In this document: positions 1-4,649 of the stretch, piece after piece | How positions within the stretch are numbered: position 1 is the stretch's first letter | Layout of the letters: each line of letters begins with the position of its first letter | Assembly: GCA_009925905.1 (NCBI GenBank) | Contig: RFPZ01000070.1 | Coordinates: forward strand, 1-5,759 | Length of the DNA: 5,759 nt | Source: Candidatus Aquidulcis frankliniae | GTDB taxonomy: Bacteria > Chloroflexota > Limnocylindria > Limnocylindrales > Limnocylindraceae | Direction: 5' to 3' | The notes under the pieces: generated by a model | Seen by the model: the letters and a program-made list of their open reading frames with translations, nothing else | What the model was told of the DNA's origin: nothing | Database searches by the model: none | Made by a program: the position numbers and the translations under genes

Positions 1-3
1 AGC

Positions 4-1185
4 TCAAGCCTGTGGCTCCTGACCAACTACGCCAATGTTCAGCGGCTTCCAGTGCTGATCGCCGCCTTCAATGTCGGCAAGATCCTCAAGTCGGCGCACC
101 TCGTTGAGGCTGCGGATACCGTTCTGCAACTGGATTGCGTAGGCATCCATTCGCTCCTTGGTGGTCGGTCGGAGGAGGCCGTCCATCGTGAACTTGATAA
201 AGGTCTGATCTGCGCCAGGTACGAGACGCTGCAAGCCAGCCTCTAGGCGTGCGACGAGTGGTCCAAGACCAAGGCGCAGCCACTCAATGCTGACGATCTC
301 AACGCTGTTGTAGGAGGTGTTGCCGCCTGGGTATTGAAGCAGGTGCAGCGGCACGCCCATCAGACGAGCGATGGACTCAACGCCCCAGTGGAGCGTCTCA
401 ACCAACTGCATATCGCTGATCTTCATTGACATCTGCTGGAAGTCTGCGCCACCGGTCAGCACCGCGATCTTGTGCATCTTCTCGATGCCCTCGTGACGGC
501 GGCTGAACGAGTTGCGAAGTGAGTCAGCCTGATCCTGCGTCAGTTCGCCTGGGATCTTGATGACGGCTGAAGGCGCTGCGCCCTGCTCGTAAAACTTCGC
601 GCTGTACAACTGCGTGGCGCTGGCAAGGCCGAGCGTCGTGCGGTGCTGCTCAACTGGCGACGGAGCGCGATAGTTGGAGCCAGTCGCAAACAGCGGAATA
701 TGCAGGATTGCGTCAGAGGTCAACTCAACGCCCACGCCATCCTCGCCTGCGACCACATAGACAGGAGCGCCGTCTACGACCTTGATCGTCACGCGGTGCG
801 GATCGAGCACGCGCATCTCAACGATGTCGCCGTTGCGATTCTTGATGAAGAGCACAAAGCAGTTGCCGTCAATGAGGAGTGACGACACCATTCGGTGCTT
901 GAGGTCGAAGCCAGTGAAGTTCGGATTGTTTGGTTGTGGCGTGGTCAGCCACGATGGTGACGGTCGGTATGGTCGGCGTGTGCCGTCAATGCGGATATAG
1001 GTATCCCACGGAAGCGACGCGACAGTGTCAGCGTAGAGCTTGACCGCTGCGTAATAGGCTCCGATGGAGAGTGCCGTCTGGCTGTTGATTGCGACACCGG
1101 CAGATGAGACGGATGGCTGATTGTCGGTGATCCAAGTGCCACCTACGGCACGCTGCTCACCAAGGATGCGGCGAAGGATGCTCAC
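4..1185 (-). CDS. HK97-family phage portal protein
   Basis: Portal proteins form the dodecameric ring at the capsid vertex through which DNA is packaged and to which the tail attaches. The 393-aa product fits the HK97-type portal family. A helical region near residues 43-60 (AYYAAVKLYADTVASLPW) matches the family's N-terminal pattern, and GNCF follows at 107-110. A conserved core spans about 190-320, including GVPLHLLQYPGGNTSYNS at 277-294. The C-terminal block has LLRPTTKERMDAY at 337-349 and NEVRRLE at 361-367. Its length is slightly short for the family but it appears complete, ending in TGA. The GTG start at 1185 is supported by AGGAG (plus-strand positions 1193-1197) with a 7-base spacer. 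It overlaps the stop of the 45-aa gene by 4 bases (GTGA), suggesting translational coupling. Family assignment is confident; detailed structure is inferred. Confidence 0.95.
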   Translation of the reverse strand: MSILRRILGEQRAVGGTWITDNQPSVSSAGVAINSQTALSIGAYYAAVKLYADTVASLPWDTYIRIDGTRRPYRPSPSWLTTPQPNNPNFTGFDLKHRMVSSLLIDGNCFVLFIKNRNGDIVEMRVLDPHRVTIKVVDGAPVYVVAGEDGVGVELTSDAILHIPLFATGSNYRAPSPVEQHRTTLGLASATQLYSAKFYEQGAAPSAVIKIPGELTQDQADSLRNSFSRRHEGIEKMHKIAVLTGGADFQQMSMKISDMQLVETLHWGVESIARLMGVPLHLLQYPGGNTSYNSVEIVSIEWLRLGLGPLVARLEAGLQRLVPGADQTFIKFTMDGLLRPTTKERMDAYAIQLQNGIRSLNEVRRLEDLADIEGGDQHWKPLNIGVVGQEPQA

Positions 1186-1319
1186 TTACGGTCTCCTAGC
1201 GTATAGCCGATAGCGGCAAGAGCCGCGCCCAATGCGATGAGTCCTAATGGGAGAGAGAGTAGCGCGAGACCTGCGATGACAAGTGCGCCACCCACAACTT
1301 CGAGAAGGTTGCTAATCAT
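1182..1319 (-). CDS. Small hydrophobic membrane protein, 45 aa, between terminase and portal
   Basis: This reading frame encodes 45 aa: a short head (MISNLLE), an uninterrupted hydrophobic stretch from about residue 8 to 41, and a charged end (GDRK). The stretch is rich in Leu, Ala, Gly and Ile. An SLPLG turn at 22-26 may divide it into two short membrane helices, or it may be one long helix. Small-residue pairs (GG at 10-11, AG at 16-17, GAA at 31-33) would suit helix packing. The ATG overlaps the terminase stop by 4 bases (ATGA) and the TGA overlaps the portal GTG by 4 bases (GTGA), so it fills the gap exactly. That geometry is the main evidence that it is real. Its ribosome site is weak (GGAG 11 bases away), so coupled translation from terminase is likely. 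I do not recognise the family; holin-like or virion-assembly roles are guesses. Confidence 0.72.
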   Translation of the reverse strand: MISNLLEVVGGALVIAGLALLSLPLGLIALGAALAAIGYTLGDRK

Positions 1320-2902
1320 AGGTTGATCCACTCCACTTTCGCTGCTTGCTTAGGTTCTACCTGTAGGAACTTTACACCCTGGAAAGCGACCACGGCAGAC
1401 ACGGCTGCGTCTATGCGGTCAGGTGAGGCCTTGTAAGCCTTAGTTAGCACCTGACCATAGCGCGTCAGGCGCGTATGCACATTGCTGATATGGCGAGCCA
1501 GTAGGGGCGAGCCGTCGTGGCGTAGCCCTTCGCCAGTCGCTACGGCGGTGAAGAATCGGTCTACGGCTGGACCCATCCGCTCAATGGTCGCGGTAGGGAA
1601 GACTGCCACGCGCTTGCCGTACCGGCGCGTCCACTCCTCGATCTCGGAAGCCCAGCCAGGAGGGTCAGCAAAGATGGTCGCATCGTAGGTCTGCATCACC
1701 TGATCGATGACCGCGTCTACCTCGCCGCGCGGCACAGTCCAGTCTGGGTCGCGGTTGGTCTCTGCCTTCTCCCACGCCTTGATCAGGAAGATGTGACCGT
1801 CCATCGTGCAGGCGGTAATGACCGTTGCGTCGCGCGCATATGAGCCGTCAAAGCCGATGCTTAGCCGCTCGCCTGGAATGAGTGTGCGCTCGCGGTCTGC
1901 CAGTTTCATCCACGCCTCTGCGCCAATCCAGCGGTCTGGCGGCTGCACGAAGCGGTTCAGGTGGTAGCGCTGCCACTCGTGCATTGGCACTTCGTTGGCG
2001 CGTGCGAGCAGTCGGTCAATGTCTACGAATGCCGGTGCGCTCGGATTCGCCTGCTCAAGCGCAGCCCTGCGGCCAGCGTCGGTCTCTAGGTCGTGGCTGT
2101 CAGCAGCAGCCCACCACTCGACTAGGAACGATGGGTCGGTGACCTCGCCAGAGGCAATGCGCTTGGCGTAGGTCAGCATCCTGCCGAGCAGTGTGTTCTC
2201 GTCAGAGCCTGCGGTCGAGATGTTCAACTCCAGCGCCTCGGCGCGCTTGGCGAGTGAGTTAGAGAGCACGAGATGCACGCGCTCCTTGTTGCCTGTCCAC
2301 TCGTGCAGCTCGTCTGCGATAAAGCAGGTCGGTCGCCCACCGTCGTTGGTTCCTGCCGCAGCAGCCACGCGATACATCCGCCCAGGGCGATCCTTGATCA
2401 GGATCTCGGTGTCGTAGACCTCAAACAGTTTGGCAAGTGGACCCTGTGTGAGCATTATCCGAGCCGTGCCAAAGAGCAGGTCAGCCTGCTCGAATGAGGC
2501 CGCAGCGATAGGGATGTTCGGTGACTTCGGAGCCTTCGGTCCTGCCAGTTCTGCAAGGGCAATAGCCGCGAGCAGCTCGGTCTTGCCGTTGCCTTTCGGC
2601 GTACCCAAGAGCGCACGCTTCACGGTGCGCTTCTGCGTGGCTGCGTCGTACTCGTAGAGCCGCCAGATATAGGCGCGCTGCCACGGCTCTAGTCGGAACG
2701 GCTCGCCGAACTTGTCGCCCTCACCGTGAACTAGGTTGGTCTCAATCCACCGGCAGACCAAGCCACCCCACGACGGTGGCGGTGGATTACTGATCGGCGA
2801 CGAGTAGAGCGGCCTCTTCTGCGGAGTCAGCGTCGGCTTCGACATAGCGTGGGTCGGCTTCGGCTTCGGCTTCCGCGATGGCTGCGTTGGCGATTCTGGC
2901 AT
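1316..2902 (-). CDS. terL: Terminase large subunit (packaging ATPase and nuclease)
   Basis: This is the DNA-packaging motor: an N-terminal ATPase drives DNA into the prohead and a C-terminal RNase H-like nuclease cuts it. Numbered from the chosen start (528 aa), the Walker A motif GTPKGNGKTE lies at 100-109. Walker B with the catalytic glutamate, CFIADE, is at 193-198, and a coupling motif STAGS at 229-233. Nuclease acidic residues are D352 (in GFDGSY), D413 (in FADPPGW) and D495/D498 (in SPDRIDAA). All key residues are present, so it looks functional. The start at 2902 is chosen because GGAGG sits 6 bases upstream. The frame is open to an ATG at 2947, which lacks a good ribosome site, and a later ATG at 2845 also lacks one. 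It overlaps the small subunit gene by 116 bases. The first ~25 residues are rich in Lys and Pro. Confidence 0.96.
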   Translation of the reverse strand: MPESPTQPSRKPKPKPTHAMSKPTLTPQKRPLYSSPISNPPPPSWGGLVCRWIETNLVHGEGDKFGEPFRLEPWQRAYIWRLYEYDAATQKRTVKRALLGTPKGNGKTELLAAIALAELAGPKAPKSPNIPIAAASFEQADLLFGTARIMLTQGPLAKLFEVYDTEILIKDRPGRMYRVAAAAGTNDGGRPTCFIADELHEWTGNKERVHLVLSNSLAKRAEALELNISTAGSDENTLLGRMLTYAKRIASGEVTDPSFLVEWWAAADSHDLETDAGRRAALEQANPSAPAFVDIDRLLARANEVPMHEWQRYHLNRFVQPPDRWIGAEAWMKLADRERTLIPGERLSIGFDGSYARDATVITACTMDGHIFLIKAWEKAETNRDPDWTVPRGEVDAVIDQVMQTYDATIFADPPGWASEIEEWTRRYGKRVAVFPTATIERMGPAVDRFFTAVATGEGLRHDGSPLLARHISNVHTRLTRYGQVLTKAYKASPDRIDAAVSAVVAFQGVKFLQVEPKQAAKVEWINL

Positions 2903-3332
2903 TGAGTTCCTCCAGGCTTCGTGCTGCTTCACCATACACGATGCCAAGCGTCAGACCTGCCTTAGGGTGCAGACCAAAGCGATCCTCCAGTTGGCGGATC
3001 TCGGCATCAACGGCGGTGCGCTGTCGGTACATCGGATTGAGAATCTTCTGACCCTGAGAGCCAGTAGTCATCGGCTCCTCGCGTAGATAGATGTCCATCC
3101 GCTCGCGCTCCTCGTACATCGAGAAGAGCCGCTCAAGCGCAGGCATCTGCGCCGGCTGCACGACCTGCGCGAACGGCGAGCGCCAGAAAGTCTCCCAAGA
3201 CTTGAGCCAGCGCTCGGTGAGGTGGCTCGGAGCTGGTGGAATGGCCGCAGGATCAATGGCGATCTGGGGCAGCACGCCAAGATCTTTGGTCGATCTGTTC
3301 TGCCGTTTGTCTGCTGGCTTCTTCGCGCTCAT
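2787..3332 (-). CDS. terS: Terminase small subunit, P27-like family
   Basis: The small terminase binds viral DNA at the packaging start site and hands it to the large subunit. The 181-aa product resembles P27-family small subunits. The central block has the W-rich segment RWLKSWETFWRSPFAQVV at 41-58. The family's typical ending follows: NPMYRQRTAVDAEIRQLEDRFG at about 99-120, then LHPKAG. The N-terminus is basic (KKPADKRQNRSTK), as often seen. The C-terminus from about 150 is very acidic and Ala-rich, with an alternating AEAEAEAD run at 153-160 encoded by a hexamer repeat. Residues from about 144 onward are also read in another frame as the start of the large subunit. The ATG at 3332 has GGGAG (plus positions 3342-3346) with a 9-base spacer that is mostly T. 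Position directly upstream of the large subunit supports the call. Confidence 0.9.
   Translation of the reverse strand: MSAKKPADKRQNRSTKDLGVLPQIAIDPAAIPPAPSHLTERWLKSWETFWRSPFAQVVQPAQMPALERLFSMYEERERMDIYLREEPMTTGSQGQKILNPMYRQRTAVDAEIRQLEDRFGLHPKAGLTLGIVYGEAARSLEELNARIANAAIAEAEAEADPRYVEADADSAEEAALLVADQ
2855..2872. repeat. Three tandem copies of a 6-base unit in the terS/terL overlap
   Basis: The plus strand reads cggctt three times in a row, with a partial extra copy near 2832-2839. The repeat lies inside the region read in two frames. In the small terminase frame it gives alternating Ala-Glu; in the large terminase frame it gives alternating Lys-Pro. It could vary in copy number by slippage without breaking either frame, because each unit is six bases. 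Confidence 0.9.
2909..2913 (-). promoter_or_regulatory. Ribosome binding site deciding the terL start
   Basis: On the minus strand GGAGG is followed by six bases (AACTCA) and then the ATG at 2902. It lies within the small-subunit gene, where it encodes part of the Leu-Glu-Glu-Leu segment. None of the other in-frame starts (2947, 2935, 2845) has a comparable site, so this fixes the large subunit at 528 aa. Confidence 0.75.
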
Positions 3333-3418
3333 CTAAAAAAACTCCCAACTGTTCGTAGGACCCACACCGTACAGGAGATTGACGAACTCGGCGCTGGGTA
3401 CTGTAGGGTGATCGTAGC
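3333..3418. other. 86-base gap between HNH gene and terS, with T-run leader
   Basis: This is the longest non-coding stretch in the window. Read on the minus strand it ends with GGGAG, then seven Ts, then AG and the small-terminase ATG, so the T-run is the spacer of that ribosome site. No strong hairpin precedes the Ts and no convincing -10/-35 pair was seen. As the gap next to the terminase genes it is a candidate place for a packaging recognition site, but no direct evidence supports this. Confidence 0.4.
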
Positions 3419-4219
3419 CTAGATTACGCATAGCCCTGGGGTAGCACGGTCGCCCTTGGAACTGTTGCAGGCAAGACACGCGAGCTGGACATTCACCCAG
3501 GTGTGAGATCCGCCTCTGGCTAGAGGGATGATGTGATCAACAGTCGGAGCGGTTGGCATCCAGGTGCGACCATCCCAATAGCGCCATACCGATGGGTCAG
3601 CACAGGTGATCTGGCATATCGAGCACTGACCTTGTGAGCGCTCATACAGAGACTTGTAGTCAATGCCCCTGTCATACGCTCCGTTCCTAGACTGGCGTAG
3701 CCTACGGATCTGCCTCAACTGTCGGTCAGCGTGCTCTTTGCAAGAGTCGCAGCGCCAGCCCTGTCCGTACCGGTTGAAGGTATCGCCACATCCTGTGCAT
3801 TGCTTTGGCATTAGCCAGCGCAACCGATTACGCAGTTGAAGCAGCAGCAGTCGCCTCTTCTTCCCTTCTTCCGCTGAGTACTTCCTGCTCTGCACGATTG
3901 GTGGCTTGCTTCTTAGCAGCTCATACTTGGGAGGACCGCAGCGCGGCCGTGGGCTTGGTCTGCACGCAATGCTGCAATAGCGAAACTCGCCTGCATACCT
4001 GCGCGCTCTATAGCGCACAACTGGGTACTGGCAAGTAGCGCAGGGTTCTTTCGGTAGCCAAGGTCTGTTGGCTAAGTACCAAGCATTGGTTTGCTGCTCG
4101 CGCTTGTGTCGATTGCAGCCACGCTTATGAAACCATTTGCGAGCGTCGCTCGTAAGGAACTCTCGTCCGCATCCACGGCACTCTCTAAGGAACTCTAGTG
4201 GTTTGTATCGTGCTGCCAT
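3419..4219 (-). CDS. HNH endonuclease with multiple zinc knuckles
   Basis: The C-terminal ~70 of 266 residues form an HNH nuclease domain. A zinc knuckle CSIC is at 199-202, the catalytic segment VDHIIPLARGG at 227-237 contains D228 and H229, N243 follows, and the closing knuckle is CLACN at 248-252. The preceding ~190 residues carry further Cys pairs that probably bind zinc: C14/C17 with C35/H38, C60/C63 with C82/C86, and C141/C144 with C157/C160. Between them the chain is very basic (KKRR at 120-123, several Arg runs), which suits DNA binding. It lies directly upstream of the terminase genes, where packaging-associated HNH proteins often sit, but those are usually only about 100-130 aa. A mobile or homing endonuclease is the main alternative, and G+C is lower than in neighbours. 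The ATG at 4219 has AGGAGG 4 bases upstream; the stop is TAG. Confidence 0.9.
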   Translation of the reverse strand: MAARYKPLEFLRECRGCGREFLTSDARKWFHKRGCNRHKREQQTNAWYLANRPWLPKEPCATCQYPVVRYRARRYAGEFRYCSIACRPSPRPRCGPPKYELLRSKPPIVQSRKYSAEEGKKRRLLLLQLRNRLRWLMPKQCTGCGDTFNRYGQGWRCDSCKEHADRQLRQIRRLRQSRNGAYDRGIDYKSLYERSQGQCSICQITCADPSVWRYWDGRTWMPTAPTVDHIIPLARGGSHTWVNVQLACLACNSSKGDRATPGLCVI

Positions 4220-4221
4220 CT

Positions 4222-4238
4222 AGCCTCCTGATCAGGCT
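4222..4238 (-). promoter_or_regulatory. Short inverted repeat containing the HNH-gene ribosome binding site
   Basis: On the minus strand AGCCT and AGGCT (5 bp, 7-base loop) flank the core, and CCTGATCAGG inside it is a perfect palindrome. The strong ribosome site AGGAGG (plus positions 4224-4229) is largely within this structure, so pairing could reduce HNH translation. GCCTGAT also occurs in the nearby upstream hairpin. The stem is short and the role is inferred. Confidence 0.4.
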
Positions 4239-4242
4239 TGGT

Positions 4243-4265
4243 GCAGGGAGAATCAGGCTCCCTGC
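4243..4265 (-). promoter_or_regulatory. Perfect 8-bp hairpin spanning the FmdB-gene stop
   Basis: Plus-strand gcagggag (4243-4250) and ctccctgc (4258-4265) are exact reverse complements separated by a 7-base loop. The loop holds the TGA stop (4253-4255). No T-tract follows on the minus strand, so it is not a standard intrinsic terminator. It could protect a processed RNA end or moderate read-through into the HNH gene. Confidence 0.55.
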
Positions 4266-4447
4266 TTGTCCACCTTAGCACGGTCACGCTTAGCCCAGCC
4301 TTTGCCCTTGAAGACGATGGCGGACGGCGTGACCTGAAGGATCATCCACGGACCACACTCGCATCGTGGTACGACTGGCTCATAGCCTGACTGCATCCGC
4401 TCTTCGACCTTGCCGCAGGTCGGACACTTGAACTCATAGATCGGCAT
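4253..4447 (-). CDS. FmdB-family zinc ribbon protein
   Basis: This 64-aa protein has the signature of FmdB-type putative regulatory zinc ribbons. It opens with MPIYEFKCPTCG (C8, C11), has a second knuckle at CECG (C29, C31) and ends in the characteristic PSAIVFKGKGWAKRD segment at 41-55. The second knuckle is C-x-C rather than the usual C-x-x-C, which may shift zinc geometry. The tail after it is Lys-rich. Members occur in bacteria and in many phages; their biochemical role is not firmly established, although transcriptional regulation has been proposed. The ATG at 4447 is fixed by the conserved MPIYE start and lies inside the end of the upstream Cys-rich gene, overlapping it by 14 bases. GGAAG lies 4 bases upstream. 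The stop codon falls in the loop of an 8-bp inverted repeat. Confidence 0.88.
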   Translation of the reverse strand: MPIYEFKCPTCGKVEERMQSGYEPVVPRCECGPWMILQVTPSAIVFKGKGWAKRDRAKVDKQGA

Positions 4448-4649
4448 CTGGCTTCCAATCCTTCCCAGCCCAGTAGGGCTTGCCTTCCTTGCGCTCTGCC
4501 GTGCGACGGCAGTACGAGCACTCGCCGCAGGTCGGTGCGTCTGGCACTAGGTCGCGCTTGCACTTGTTGCAGTACAGCGTGCGAGAGCAGGCGCGGCGCT
4601 TACCCATCCCACGGATGTCGGCCATATCGCAGAGGTGCGCGACGGTCAC
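4434..4649 (-). CDS. Small Cys-rich zinc-ribbon-like protein
   Basis: This 71-aa protein of unrecognised family has seven cysteines: C7, C21, C27, C30, C41, C44 and C47. The core YCNKCKRD followed by TCGECSYC gives C-x2-C-x10-C-x2-C-x2-C, which looks like a zinc ribbon with one extra Cys. The rest is basic and ends KPYWAGKDWKPDADL. The GTG at 4649 is preferred. It overlaps the glycosyltransferase stop by 4 bases (GTGA), and a purine-rich site (GGAAGG) lies 4 bases upstream. In-frame ATGs at 4625 and 4607 have poorer sites, and the second would remove C7 but keep C21 onward. The end overlaps the FmdB-type gene by 14 bases. Two adjacent, overlapping small zinc proteins hint at a shared regulatory or nucleic-acid-binding job, but this is inference. 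Confidence 0.72.
   Translation of the reverse strand: MTVAHLCDMADIRGMGKRRACSRTLYCNKCKRDLVPDAPTCGECSYCRRTAERKEGKPYWAGKDWKPDADL

Noticed and set aside
52..1000. Several plus-strand frames opposite the portal gene
   Set aside because: They are short, overlap each other in different frames and lack ribosome sites or recognisable motifs, whereas the minus strand encodes a clear portal.
2903..2947. Longer terminase large subunit starting at 2947 (543 aa)
   Set aside because: No ribosome site precedes the 2947 ATG, while the 2902 ATG has GGAGG at ideal spacing. The extra 15 residues show nothing typical of the family.
3333..3346. Intrinsic terminator at the seven-T run before terS
   Set aside because: No GC-rich stem directly precedes the Ts on the minus strand; only a weak interrupted pairing can be drawn. 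The run sits between a ribosome site and an ATG.
3360..3400. Possible tRNA remnant (GAGTTCGTCAATCTC looks like a T-arm)
   Set aside because: The stem and loop sizes do not fit a T-arm, and no acceptor stem, anticodon arm or CCA end can be built around it.
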